Source: Corallococcus silvisoli (GTDB lineage Bacteria > Myxococcota > Myxococcia > Myxococcales > Myxococcaceae). Taken from it: a stretch of DNA of 64,000 nt. The notes beneath the pieces are model-generated. The model saw nothing but the letters and a program-made list of their open reading frames with translations. It was not told where the DNA came from and searched no databases. Below, piece by piece: positions 44,457 through 55,100 of this stretch; within the stretch, counting starts at the first letter, position 1; every line of letters starts with the position of its first letter. A program made the translations under genes and the position numbers. The stretch is from assembly GCF_009909145.1 (NCBI RefSeq), contig NZ_JAAAPJ010000013.1, forward strand, positions 1-64,000, read 5' to 3'.

Positions 44457-46868
44457 ATGAGCAAGAGTCCACGCAAGAAGGGCAACGGCGACGGCGCGAA
44501 GGCGGGCCCGGTGAAGACCTACCGGGAAGGGGAGCGCTTCCCGGGCCGGATTGGCAGGACCTGGCAGGAGTCCGAGCCCGCCTTCCCCATGCCGCCCACC
44601 GCGCCCAAGGACGCGCCCAACATCCTCTACGTCATCCTGGACGACGTGGGCTTCGGCTGGTGCGAACCCTTTGGCGGGCTCATCCGCACGCCGCACATGA
44701 TGAAGCTGGCCCAGCAGGGCCTGCGCTACACCCACTTCACCACCACGGCGCTCTGCTCACCCACGCGCTCGTGCCTCATCACCGGCCGCAACCACCACTC
44801 CGTGGGCATGGCCAACATCACCGAGCTGGCCACCGGCTTCCCCGGCTACAACGGCCGCCAGCCGCAGGACAAGGCCGGCGTGCCCGCCATGCTCCATCAG
44901 CATGGTTACACCAGCTACTGCATTGGCAAATGGCACAACACCCCGTCGGAGGAGACGACCATCGCCGGGCCCTATGACCGGTGGCCCACGGGCCCCGTCT
45001 TCGGCTTCGACCGCTTCTATGGCTTCCTGGGCGGGGACTGCGACCAGTGGAACCCGAAGCTCTTCCTGGACCGCGAGGCCGTGGATCCGCCGCGCACGCC
45101 GGAGGAGGGCTACCACCTGTCCGAGGACCTGGTGGACCGCGCCATCAGCTGGATCTCCCAGCACCACTCCTCGGACCCGGCGAAGCCCTGGCTGACGTGG
45201 CTGGCGCTGGGGTGCGCGCACGCTCCGCACCACGTCGCGCCGGAGTGGGCGGACCGCTACAAGGGCCGGTTCGACATGGGCTGGGACGCGTACCGGGAGC
45301 AGACGCTCGCGCGGCAGAAGGAGCTGGGCATCCTCCCCCGGGACGCGAAGCTCGCGCCCATGCTGGAGGGCGTCCCGAAGTGGGACACCCTCACCGCGGA
45401 CCAGAAGCGCCTGTACACGCGGATGGCGGAGCTCTACGCCGGCTTCATCGAGCACGCCGACGCGCAGCTGGGCCGGCTGATGGAGTTCCTGGAGCGGACG
45501 GGCCAGCTCGACAACACGCTCGTCTTCGTCTTCATCGGGGACAACGGCTCCTCGGGCGAGGGCACGCTGACGGGCATCTTCAATGAGCAGTCCGTGGCGA
45601 ACAACGCCACGGAGACGGTGGAGCAGAACCTGGCGCGGCTGGAGCAGTTCGGCCAGCCCGGCTCCTACAACCACTACCCGGTGGGCTGGGCCCTCGCGGG
45701 CAACGCGCCGTTCCAGCTCTGCAAGCAGTACACGCACTTCGGCGGCGTGCGGAACCCGCTCATCGTCCACTGGCCGCGCGGCATCCAGGCGAAGGGCGAG
45801 CTGCGCACGCAGTACCACCACGTCATCGACATCGTGCCCACCATCCTGGAGGCGATCGGCGTGGAGGCTCCGCGCTTCATCAACACCGTGCAGCAGGAGC
45901 CCATCGAAGGCTTCGGCATGACGTATTCGTTCAACGACGCGAAGGCGCCGTCCAACCACGTCACGCAGTACTACGAGATGCTGGGCAACCGCGGCCTGTA
46001 CCACGACGGCTGGAAGATCGTGACGTACCACGGGCGCAAGCCGTGGGAGAACGCGGCGAAGTGGGGCTTCGACGAGGACCACTGGGAGCTCTACAACCTC
46101 CACGAGGACCCCACCGAATCCAACGACCTGATGAAGGGACGGGACCGGGCCAACCTGGACGACCCGATGGTGAAGAAGCTCATCGAGCTGGTCGGCATGT
46201 GGTGGGCGGAGGCCGGGCGCTACCAGGTGCTGCCCCTGGATGACCGCTTCCAGGTCCGCGCGCTGGGGCGGCAGGGCCTCTACACGCAGCGCGAGCGGCT
46301 GACCTATTACGAGGGCGCCGTGCGCATCCAGGAGTTCGCGGGACCGGACACCAAGAACCGCTCCTGGGAGATGACCGCGGAGGTGGAGGTGCCCGCGGGC
46401 GAGGCCCAGGGGCCCATCGTCGCGCTCGGCGGCGCGTCCGCGGGGTGGACGCTCTACCTCCAGAAGGGCGTGCCGGTGTTCTGCTACAACTTCCCCGGGC
46501 CTGAATACACCTACCTCCGGGGCAAGGCGGCGCTGACGCCCGGCAGGCACCGCCTGCGCTACGAGTTCGAGAAGACCGGCCCCGAGCCCTTCGGCGCGGG
46601 CGGCACCGGGCGCCTCTTCGTGGACGGGAAGAAGGTGGCGGAGGGGAAGATTCCGAGGACCGTGTCCGTGGGGTACTCCATGGACGAGACCTTCGACGTG
46701 GGCTGGGACAAGGGCACGGCGGTGAGCCCCGAGTACCCCTCCAACGCCCGGTTCAACGGCCGCGTCCTCCGCGTGGACTTCGACCTCAAGCCGGACTTCC
46801 ACCCGGACCTCCAGGACCCCGCGAAGTCGGCGGAGGCGCGCTTCCAACACGAGATGCTGCGGCAGTAG
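44457..46868 (+). CDS. Arylsulfatase, PAS-like, formylglycine-type
   Basis: 803 residues. Hydrolyses sulfate esters, using Ca2+ and a formylglycine made from the active-site Cys. The site is C100-S-P-T-R (in ALCSPTRSCLITGR); NHHSVGM and GKWH follow as in Pseudomonas-type arylsulfatases. The metal site begins VILDDVGFGW, and FIGDNGSSGEG is also typical. The C-terminal third is a beta-sandwich-type extension (WEMTAEVEVPAGEAQGPIV). No signal peptide is visible at the N-terminus, which is Lys/Gly-rich. GGAGGGG 5 bases upstream supports ATG 44457; the longer frame to 44409 is less likely. The formylglycine-generating enzyme is not in the window. Ends before a strong hairpin. Confidence 0.93.
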   Translation: MSKSPRKKGNGDGAKAGPVKTYREGERFPGRIGRTWQESEPAFPMPPTAPKDAPNILYVILDDVGFGWCEPFGGLIRTPHMMKLAQQGLRYTHFTTTALCSPTRSCLITGRNHHSVGMANITELATGFPGYNGRQPQDKAGVPAMLHQHGYTSYCIGKWHNTPSEETTIAGPYDRWPTGPVFGFDRFYGFLGGDCDQWNPKLFLDREAVDPPRTPEEGYHLSEDLVDRAISWISQHHSSDPAKPWLTWLALGCAHAPHHVAPEWADRYKGRFDMGWDAYREQTLARQKELGILPRDAKLAPMLEGVPKWDTLTADQKRLYTRMAELYAGFIEHADAQLGRLMEFLERTGQLDNTLVFVFIGDNGSSGEGTLTGIFNEQSVANNATETVEQNLARLEQFGQPGSYNHYPVGWALAGNAPFQLCKQYTHFGGVRNPLIVHWPRGIQAKGELRTQYHHVIDIVPTILEAIGVEAPRFINTVQQEPIEGFGMTYSFNDAKAPSNHVTQYYEMLGNRGLYHDGWKIVTYHGRKPWENAAKWGFDEDHWELYNLHEDPTESNDLMKGRDRANLDDPMVKKLIELVGMWWAEAGRYQVLPLDDRFQVRALGRQGLYTQRERLTYYEGAVRIQEFAGPDTKNRSWEMTAEVEVPAGEAQGPIVALGGASAGWTLYLQKGVPVFCYNFPGPEYTYLRGKAALTPGRHRLRYEFEKTGPEPFGAGGTGRLFVDGKKVAEGKIPRTVSVGYSMDETFDVGWDKGTAVSPEYPSNARFNGRVLRVDFDLKPDFHPDLQDPAKSAEARFQHEMLRQ

Positions 46869-46880
46869 GCACACGACGCG

Positions 46881-46913
46881 GTGCGTCCGCCCGGGGACAC
46901 CGGGCGGGCGCAC
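46881..46913 (+). terminator. Very strong hairpin terminator of the arylsulfatase gene
   Basis: A 14-bp stem with one G-U pair (46881-46894 with 46900-46913) and a 5-base loop begins 12 bases after the stop. No U-tract follows. Confidence 0.65.
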
Positions 46914-46975
46914 GCACGCAGGCCCCATCAGCCTTCCATTGCTCCCGGGCGGGCATTGCGCCTATGGGAGGAGCC

Positions 46976-48859
46976 ATGGCTGACGTGCCTCGTCACATCG
47001 CAACGGAGTTCCCGCCGCCTTCCGTCGAGGACTGGCGCCGGCTCGTGGACAAGGACCTGAAGGGCAAGCCCTTCACCGTGCTCCAGTCGCCCCTGGAAGG
47101 CGGCCTGTCCCTCCAGCCCCTCTACACGCCCCAGGACGCCCCGGCGCCCTCCGAACCGCCCGGCGTCGCGCCCTACGTGCGCGGCACCCAGCCCCTGGGC
47201 CACACCGAGGGTGGTTGGACGGTGTGCCAGGAGTACGCCGGGCCCGACGTGGCCGGCACCGCCGAAGCGCTCCGCGACGACCTGGAGCGCGGCGCGCAGG
47301 GCGCCTGGCTGCTCCTGGACGCGCCCCACGGCATCGAGGTGAAGGACCCGGCCACGCTGGAGCGCCTGCTCGCGCACGTGCCGCTGGACCGCACGCCGGT
47401 GCACCTGGAGCCCACCCGGGACGTGCTCGCGCCCGCGTCGCTCCTGCTCCAGGTCGCCCGGAGCCGGGGCGTGTCCCCCGGAGCGCTGAAGGGCAGCCTG
47501 GGCATCGACCCCATCGCGGCCCTGGCGCGGCACGGCGCCGCGAAGGTGGACGTGGCCCGGACGCTGGCGGAGGCCGCGCCGCGGGTGAAGTCGCTGCTCG
47601 CGGACGCGCCGGGCCTGCGCGCGCTGCTGGTGTCGTCGCGCCCCTGGGCGGACGCGGGCGCCACCTCCGTGCATGAGCTGGCGTGGACGCTCGCCACCGG
47701 CGTGGAGGTCCTGCGCGAGCTGGAGCGCGCGGACGTGGCGCCGGGAGACGCGGCGCGCTCGATGCAGTTCGCCCTGTCCGTGGGCGGCCAGTTCTTCCCG
47801 GAGATCGCCCGGCTGCGCGCGGCGCGGCTGCTCTGGTCCAAGGTCGTCGCCGCTTGCGGTGGCGCGCCGGAGTCGCAGGCCATGGCGCTGCACGCGCGCA
47901 CCGCCAGCGCCACCAAGACGCGGCGCGACCCGTGGGTGAACATCCTGCGCGCCACCGCGGAGTCCTTCGCCGCCGTGGTCGCGGGCGCGGACAGCGTGAG
48001 CACCGCCCCCTTCGACGAGCCCCTGGGCACGCCCGACGAGCAGGGCCGGCGCCTCGCGCGCAACACGCAGCTCATCCTGCGCGACGAGTCCAGCCTCAAC
48101 CGCGTCGCGGATCCGGCGGGCGGCAGCTACTACCTGGAGCAGCTCACCGGCGACATCGCGCGCGCGGCCTGGGCGGAGCTGCAGCGCATCGAGGCGCTGG
48201 GCGGCATCTCCCGCGCCATCGCGCAGGGCGACGTGGCCCGCGTCCTCACCGAGACGCGCACCGCCCGCGACAAGGCCGTGCGCACCCGCAAGCTGCCCAT
48301 CGTGGGCGTCAGCGAGTTCCCCCACCTGGGCGAAGCCACCGTGCAGCGCGAGGCCCACCCCGCGGCGCTCGCGCAAGAGGCGGGCGCTGTCACGCCGCCG
48401 CGCCCCGTCCGCGCGGCGGAGTCCTTCGAGTCCCTGCGCGACGCGAGCGACCGCTACCACGCCGCGCACGGCGCCCGGCCCCGCGCCTTCATGGCGAACC
48501 TGGGCACCGTGGCGGAGCACACCGCGCGCTCCACCTGGATCTCCAACGTGCTCGCGGTGGGCGGCATCGAAGCCGACGAGCACCGGGGCTTCGCGGACGC
48601 CACCGCCGCCGCGGAGCTGTTCGCGAAGGCGGGCACGTCGCTCGCCGTCCTCTCCGGTCCGGACTCGCTCTACCCGGAGCAGGTGCCCGCGCTCGTCGCG
48701 GCCCTGAAGGCGAAGGGCGCGCGCACGGTCGCCGTCGCGGGCCGCCCCGGTGAACACGAGGCCGCCTTCCGCGCGGCCGGCGTGGACCTCTTCCTCTACG
48801 CGGGAGCGGACCTGTTCCAGCTCCTGAAGACGCTGCACCAGCAGCTCGGAGTGGCCTGA
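46976..48859 (+). CDS. mutA: Methylmalonyl-CoA mutase small (beta) subunit
   Basis: 627 residues. Non-catalytic partner of MutB, related to it but without cobalamin chemistry. It carries the family pattern EDWRRLVDKDLKGKPFTVLQ (part), then LAWTLATGVEVLRELERADV and LRDESSLNRVADPAGGSYYLE. The C-terminal B12-like domain lacks the D-x-H-x2-G motif, as expected for the small subunit. GGAGGAG lies just before ATG 46976; ATG 46964 in frame is less likely. Its stop overlaps the start of mutB (TGATG at 48857-48861). Confidence 0.95.
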   Translation: MADVPRHIATEFPPPSVEDWRRLVDKDLKGKPFTVLQSPLEGGLSLQPLYTPQDAPAPSEPPGVAPYVRGTQPLGHTEGGWTVCQEYAGPDVAGTAEALRDDLERGAQGAWLLLDAPHGIEVKDPATLERLLAHVPLDRTPVHLEPTRDVLAPASLLLQVARSRGVSPGALKGSLGIDPIAALARHGAAKVDVARTLAEAAPRVKSLLADAPGLRALLVSSRPWADAGATSVHELAWTLATGVEVLRELERADVAPGDAARSMQFALSVGGQFFPEIARLRAARLLWSKVVAACGGAPESQAMALHARTASATKTRRDPWVNILRATAESFAAVVAGADSVSTAPFDEPLGTPDEQGRRLARNTQLILRDESSLNRVADPAGGSYYLEQLTGDIARAAWAELQRIEALGGISRAIAQGDVARVLTETRTARDKAVRTRKLPIVGVSEFPHLGEATVQREAHPAALAQEAGAVTPPRPVRAAESFESLRDASDRYHAAHGARPRAFMANLGTVAEHTARSTWISNVLAVGGIEADEHRGFADATAAAELFAKAGTSLAVLSGPDSLYPEQVPALVAALKAKGARTVAVAGRPGEHEAAFRAAGVDLFLYAGADLFQLLKTLHQQLGVA

Positions 48860-51045
48860 TGCGCCCCACCGTTCCGGACTTCTCCCGCGTCGCCTTCGAC
48901 GCCCCTGAAACCCAGACGCCCGCGGCCGTGCGCGACACGCAGCGCGCGCACGCGAGCGAGGCCACGCGCGGCGCCGAGCGCTGGGACACGCCCGAGGGCA
49001 TCCCGGTCAAGCCGCTCTACACGCACGAGGACCTGGAGGGCGTGGAGCACCTGGGCTCGCTGCCGGGCCTGCCGCCGTTCGTGCGCGGCCCCTACTCCAC
49101 CATGTACGTGCAGCAGCCGTGGACGGTGCGCCAGTACGCGGGCTTCTCCACGGCGGAGGCGTCCAACGCCTTCTACCGCCGCAACCTCGCGGCCGGGCAG
49201 AAGGGCCTGTCCATCGCGTTCGACCTGGCCACCCACCGGGGCTACGACAGCGACCACCCGCGCGTCGCGGGCGACGTGGGCATGGCGGGCGTCGCCATCG
49301 ACTCCATCAAGGACATGCGCATCCTGTTCGACCGCATCCCGCTCGACCAGATGAGCGTGTCCATGACGATGAACGGGGCCGTGCTCCCCGTGCTCGCGCT
49401 CTACGTGGTCGCGGCCGAGGAGCAGGGCGTGAAGCCCGAACAGCTCAGCGGGACCATCCAGAACGACATCCTCAAGGAGTTCATGGTCCGCAACACGTAC
49501 ATCTATCCGCCCGGTCCTTCGATGCGCATCATCGGGGACATCTTCAAGTTCACGGCGGAGCGGATGCCGCGCTTCAACAGCATCAGCATCAGCGGCTACC
49601 ACATGCAGGAGGCCGGCGCGACGCAGGACCTGGAGCTGGGCTACACGCTCGCGGACGGCGTGGAGTACGTGCGCGCGGGCCTCGCCGCGGGCCTGGGCGT
49701 GGACGCGTTCGCCCCGCGCCTGTCGTTCTTCTGGGCCATCGGGATGAACTTCTTCATGGAGGTGGCCAAGATGCGCGCGGCCCGCCTCCTCTGGGCCCGC
49801 CTCATCAAGGGCTTCCAGCCCAAGAGCGACAAGAGCCTGGCGCTGCGCACCCACTGCCAGACGTCCGGCTGGAGCCTCACCGCGCAGGACGTCTACAACA
49901 ACGTCGTGCGCACCTGCGTGGAGGCCATGGCCGCGACGCAGGGCCACACCCAGAGCCTGCACACCAACTCGCTGGACGAGGCCATCGCGCTGCCCACCGA
50001 CTTCAGCGCGCGCATCGCCCGCAACACGCAGCTCTATCTCCAGTTGGAGAGCGGCACCACGCGCGTCATCGACCCGTGGGGCGGCAGCTACTACGTGGAG
50101 CGCCTCACCCACGAGCTGGCGCAGAAGGCCTGGGGCCACATCCAGGAGGTGGAGGCGCTGGGCGGCATGACCCAGGCCATTGAAGCGGGCCTGCCCAAGC
50201 TGCGCATTGAAGAGGCCGCCGCGCGCACCCAGGCGCGCATCGACTCCGGGCGCCAGGCCATCATCGGCGTGAACAAGTACCCGCCGGAGCGCGAGGACCG
50301 CATCGAGATCCTCAAGGTGGACAACTCCGCCGTGCGCGAGGCGCAGATCGCCCGCCTGCGCGAGCTGCGCGCGGAGCGCGACGCGGACGAGGTGCGCCGC
50401 CGCCTGGACGCGCTCACCGAAGCGGGCCGGCGCAACGAGGGCAACCTGCTGGCGCTGGCCATCGACGCGGCGCGGGCGAAGGCGACCGTGGGAGAGATCA
50501 GCGACGCGCTGGAGAAGGTCTTCGGGCGCTACGAGGCCACCGTGCGCGGCGTGACGGGAGTGTATTCGGCGGAGGCCGGCGGGGCGCGGGGCATCGCGGA
50601 GGCGCGGGCGAAGGCGGACGACTTCCTCGCGCGCTTCGGGCGCCGGCCGCGCATCCTCATCGCGAAGATGGGCCAGGACGGCCACGACCGCGGCCAGAAG
50701 GTCATCGCCACGGCGTTCGCGGACCTGGGCTTCGACGTGGACATCGGTCCGCTGTTCCAGACGCCGGAGGAGTCCGCACGACAGGGCGTGGAGAACGACG
50801 TGCACATCGTGGGCGCCAGCTCCCTCGCCGCGGGCCACCTCACGCTGGTGCCGCAGCTCAAGGCCGCGCTCAAGGCGCTGGGCCGCGAGGACATCATGGT
50901 CGTGGTGGGCGGCGTCATCCCGCCCCAGGACTACGACGCCCTGCGCGCCGCGGGCGCCGCCGCCATCTTCGGCCCGGGCACCGTCATCGCGAAGGCCGCC
51001 ATCGAGCTGCTCGACAAGCTGGCCGCCGCGCAGGAGGAGGCGTGA
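48859..51045 (+). CDS. mutB: Methylmalonyl-CoA mutase large (alpha) subunit
   Basis: 728 residues. Interconverts (R)-methylmalonyl-CoA and succinyl-CoA with adenosylcobalamin. The TIM barrel has the substrate-binding QPWTVRQYAGFSTAEASN (the Tyr of RQYAGFS is an active-site residue in MCM), ILKEFMVRNTYIYPPGPSMR, QTSGWSLTAQDVYNN and VIDPWGGSYYVE. The C-terminal B12 domain has D607-x-H609-x2-G612 (GQDGHDRG), with H609 the cobalt ligand. Length is normal. Stop and start overlap both neighbours. Used in propionyl-CoA and branched-chain metabolism. Confidence 0.97.
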   Translation: MRPTVPDFSRVAFDAPETQTPAAVRDTQRAHASEATRGAERWDTPEGIPVKPLYTHEDLEGVEHLGSLPGLPPFVRGPYSTMYVQQPWTVRQYAGFSTAEASNAFYRRNLAAGQKGLSIAFDLATHRGYDSDHPRVAGDVGMAGVAIDSIKDMRILFDRIPLDQMSVSMTMNGAVLPVLALYVVAAEEQGVKPEQLSGTIQNDILKEFMVRNTYIYPPGPSMRIIGDIFKFTAERMPRFNSISISGYHMQEAGATQDLELGYTLADGVEYVRAGLAAGLGVDAFAPRLSFFWAIGMNFFMEVAKMRAARLLWARLIKGFQPKSDKSLALRTHCQTSGWSLTAQDVYNNVVRTCVEAMAATQGHTQSLHTNSLDEAIALPTDFSARIARNTQLYLQLESGTTRVIDPWGGSYYVERLTHELAQKAWGHIQEVEALGGMTQAIEAGLPKLRIEEAAARTQARIDSGRQAIIGVNKYPPEREDRIEILKVDNSAVREAQIARLRELRAERDADEVRRRLDALTEAGRRNEGNLLALAIDAARAKATVGEISDALEKVFGRYEATVRGVTGVYSAEAGGARGIAEARAKADDFLARFGRRPRILIAKMGQDGHDRGQKVIATAFADLGFDVDIGPLFQTPEESARQGVENDVHIVGASSLAAGHLTLVPQLKAALKALGREDIMVVVGGVIPPQDYDALRAAGAAAIFGPGTVIAKAAIELLDKLAAAQEEA

Positions 51046-52025
51046 AGCCGCTTCCCGCGGACACCTACGTCGAGGGCGTCCGCGCGGGAGACCGGGCGCT
51101 GCTCGCCCGCGCCATCACCCTGGTGGAGAGCGAGCACCCGCGCCACGCGGCGCTCGCGCAGGAGGTGCTGACGAAGCTGCTGCCCCACACCGGCAAGAGC
51201 CGCCGCGTGGGCATCAGCGGCGTGCCGGGCGTGGGCAAGAGCACCTTCATCGACGCGCTGGGCATGCACCTGGTGGGCGGCGGACAGAAGGTCGCGGTGC
51301 TCGCCATCGACCCGTCCAGCAGCGTGTCCGGCGGCAGCATCCTGGGTGACAAGACGCGCATGTACCGGCTGGCGCGAGAGCCGGCCGCGTACATCCGCCC
51401 CAGCCCCTCCAGCGGCACGCTGGGCGGCGTCGCGCGCAAGACGCGGGAGACGCTGCTGCTCTGCGAGGCCGCGGGCTTCGACGTGGTGCTGGTGGAGACG
51501 GTGGGCGTGGGCCAGTCCGAGACCGTGGTCGCGGACATGGTGGACTTCTACCTGGTGCTGATGCTCGCGGGCGCCGGCGACGAGCTGCAGGGCATCAAGC
51601 GCGGCATCCTGGAAGTCGCGGACATGGTGGCCATCAACAAGGCGGACGGCGACAACCTGCCCCGCGCCACCCGGGCCCGCGCGGAGTACCGCGCCGCGCT
51701 GCACCTGATGCGCCCTGGCGCGGAGCCGGTGGTCACCACGTGCAGCGCCATGGAGGGCACGGGCATCGACACGCTGTGGACCTCCGTGGAGTCCGTCATC
51801 GCCCAGCGCGCGGCGTCCGGTGAGCTCCAGCAGCGCCGGACGCAGCAGCAGGTGGGCTGGATGTGGGCCATGGTGCACGACGGCCTGCGAGCGGCCCTGC
51901 GAGCGCACCCCGAGGTGGCCGCCCTCGTGCCCGTGCTGGAGCGGGACGTACGCGAAGGGCGCGCGACGCCGACGTCGGCCGCACTGGCTGTGCTGGGCGC
52001 GTTCCTGCCGCGAACACAGCCCTGA
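51042..52025 (+). CDS. meaB: MeaB-type GTPase, chaperone of methylmalonyl-CoA mutase
   Basis: 327 residues. A G3E-family GTPase that protects and reactivates methylmalonyl-CoA mutase by gating cobalamin (family knowledge). The P-loop is GISGVPGVGKST with K66; then DPSSSVSGGSILGDKTRM, ETVGVGQSET and NKADGDN for base recognition. It starts at GTG 51042, overlapping the mutB stop (GTGA), so it is translationally coupled. A C-terminal helical domain (QQVGWMWAMVHDGLRAALR) is for dimerisation. Confidence 0.94.
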   Translation: MKPLPADTYVEGVRAGDRALLARAITLVESEHPRHAALAQEVLTKLLPHTGKSRRVGISGVPGVGKSTFIDALGMHLVGGGQKVAVLAIDPSSSVSGGSILGDKTRMYRLAREPAAYIRPSPSSGTLGGVARKTRETLLLCEAAGFDVVLVETVGVGQSETVVADMVDFYLVLMLAGAGDELQGIKRGILEVADMVAINKADGDNLPRATRARAEYRAALHLMRPGAEPVVTTCSAMEGTGIDTLWTSVESVIAQRAASGELQQRRTQQQVGWMWAMVHDGLRAALRAHPEVAALVPVLERDVREGRATPTSAALAVLGAFLPRTQP

Positions 52026-52100
52026 CAAGGCGCGTCGTCCAAAGGGCAACGCCTGTCTCAATCGCTTGCCGGGCCCGCACCGCACTCCTAGTGTACGCCC

Positions 52101-55100
52101 GTGCGACACCCCCATCCGAACACCGCTCCCCAGCCGTACCGGCCCCGCCACCACGTCCGCATCGTCACGGCCGCCAGCCTCTTCGACGGACACGACGCGG
52201 CCATCAACGTGATGCGCCGCCTGATGCAGGCCTCCGGCGCGGAGATCATCCACCTGGGCCACAACCGCTCCGTGGCGGAGATCGTGGACTGCGCCATCCA
52301 GGAGGACGCCCAGGGCATCGCCCTCACGTCCTACCAGGGCGGCCACGTCGAGTACTTGAAGTACATGATCGACCTGCTGCGCGAGCGCGGCGCGAACATC
52401 AAGGTGTTCGCCGGCGGCGGCGGCACCATCCTCCCCACGGAGATCGAGGAGCTGCACCAGTACGGCGTCGCGCGCATCTATTCCCCGGACGACGGCCGCT
52501 CCATGGGCCTCCAGGGGATGATCGACGACCTCATCTCGCAATGTGACTTCGAGATCCGCCCCGCGGAGTTCAAGGGCCTGCTGAAGCAGCCGCTGCCCCG
52601 CGAGCCCGAGCGCATCGCGTCGCTCATCACCATCGCGGAGAACTTCGCGGACGCGGGGGAAGCGCTGCGCACCGCGCTCAAGGACGCCAGCGTGGACGCC
52701 CCCCGGGTGCCCGTGCTGGGTATCACCGGTACGGGCGGCGCGGGCAAGTCCAGCCTGGTGGACGAGCTGGTGCGCCGCTTCCTGGCGGACTTCCCGGACA
52801 AGACGCTCGCGGTCCTCTCCGTGGATCCGTCCAAGCGCAAGTCCGGCGGCGCGCTCCTGGGCGACCGCATCCGCATGAACGCCATCGACAACCCGCGCGT
52901 CTACATGCGCTCGATGGCCACCCGTCAGAGCAACCTGGCCCTGTCCCGGCACGTCGCCCACTCCATCGAGGTCTGCAAGGCGGCGGGCTTCGACCTCATC
53001 GTGGTGGAGACCTCCGGCATCGGCCAGTCGGACACGGAGATCACCGAGCACTCGGACGTGGCGCTCTACGTGATGACCGCCGAGTACGGCGCGGCGACGC
53101 AGCTCGAGAAGATCGACATGCTCGACTTCGCGGACGTCATCGCCATCAACAAGTTCGACAAGCGCGGGTCGCTGGACGCGCTGCGCGACGTGCGCAAGCA
53201 GTGGAAGCGCAACCACAACGCCTTCACGCTGCCCGAGGACGCGGTGCCCGTGTACGGCACCATCGCGTCGCAGTTCAACGACCCGGGCATGAACACGCTC
53301 TACCGGGCGCTCATCGACGCGCTGGTGAAGAAGACGGGCGCGACGCTCGAGAGCAAGTTCTCCCTCACGCCCGGCATGAGCGAGAAGAAGTGGATCATCC
53401 CCCCGGACCGCACGCGCTACCTGGCGGAGATCGTCGAAGCGTGTGAGTCCTACGACGGCTTCGTGCGCGCCCAGGCCGCCATCGCCCGGCGCATGTACCA
53501 GCTGCACGGCACCATCCAGGCCCTGCGCCAGAACGTGGGGAAGAAGAAGCTGGAGATCGTCGAGCCGAAGGACGCCGCCGACGTGGTGCAGGTGACGGAG
53601 CGCGTGGAGGGCGAGCCCGCGTACCTGGGCGACCTGGTGGCGCTGTACCAGGACCTGGAGAGCCGCCTGCACGCGGACTGCCGGCGCCTGCTGGCCGAGT
53701 GGCCCGCGACGAAGAAGCGCTACGCCGCGTCCAAGTACCAGTTCCAGGTGCGCGACAAGGTCATCGAGCTGGACCTCATCTCGGAGACGCTCTCCCACCT
53801 GCGCGTGCCGAAGATCTCCCTGCCGAAGTATGAGGACTGGGGGGACATCCTGACGTGGCTGCTGCGGGAGAACGCGCCGGGCGCCTTCCCGTTCACCGCG
53901 GGCGTCTTCCCGCTCAAGCGCGAGGGCGAGGACCCCGCGCGCATGTTCGCGGGCGAGGGCGGCCCGGAGCGCACCAACAAGCGCTTCCACTATGTGTCGC
54001 GCGGCCTGCCGGCGAAGCGCCTGTCCACGGCGTTCGACTCGGTGACGCTGTACGGCGAGGACCCGGACCACCGGCCGGACATCTACGGCAAGGTGGGCAA
54101 CTCGGGGGTGTCCATCGCGAACGTGGACGACGCGAAGAAGCTCTACTCCGGCTTCGACCTGGCGGACCCGTCCACCTCCGTGTCCATGACCATCAACGGC
54201 CCGGCGCCCATGCTGCTGGGCTTCTTCCTCAACGCCGCGGTGGACCAGCAGTGCGAGAAGTGGATCCGCGCGAACGGGAAGGTGGAGGAGGTCGAGCAGA
54301 AGATTGAAGCCCTCTACCGGGAGCGCGGCCTGCCGCGTCCGCGCTACCAGGGGGAGCTGCCGCAGGGCAACGACGGGCTGGGGCTGCTGCTGCTGGGCGT
54401 GTCCGGCGACGAGGTGCTGCCGGCGGACGTCTACGCGAAGATCCGCGCGTCCACGCTCCAGGCGGTGCGCGGCACGGTGCAGGCGGACATCCTCAAGGAG
54501 GACCAGGCGCAGAACACCTGCATCTTCTCCACGGAGTTCGCCCTGCGGGTGATGGGCGACATCCAGCAGTACTTCATCGACCAGAAGGTGCGGAACTTCT
54601 ACTCGGTGTCGATTTCCGGGTACCACATCGCGGAGGCCGGGGCGAACCCCATCTCCCAGCTGGCCTTCACGCTGGCCAACGGCTTCACCTTCGTCGAGTA
54701 CTACCTGTCGCGCGGGATGCACATCGACGACTTCGCGCCGAACCTGTCGTTCTTCTTCTCCAACGGCATGGACCCCGAGTACGCGGTGCTGGGGCGCGTG
54801 GCCCGCCGCATCTGGGCCAAGGCCATCCGGGACAAGTACGGCGGCAACGACCGGTCGCAGAAGCTGAAGTACCACATCCAGACGTCGGGCCGGTCCCTGC
54901 ACGCGCAGGAGATCGCCTTCAACGACATCCGGACCACGCTGCAGGCGCTGCTGGCGCTCAACGACAACTGCAATTCGTTGCACACGAACGCCTACGACGA
55001 GGCCATCACCACGCCCACGGAGGAGAGCGTGCGGCGCGCGCTGGCCATCCAGCTGGTCATCAACAAGGAGTTCGGCCTGTCGAAGAACGAGAACCCGAAC

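Noticed and set aside
41634..44735. A 1033-codon antisense frame over the MdtC-like permease and channel genes
   Set aside because: Opposite two clear membrane proteins; low complexity, no start signal.
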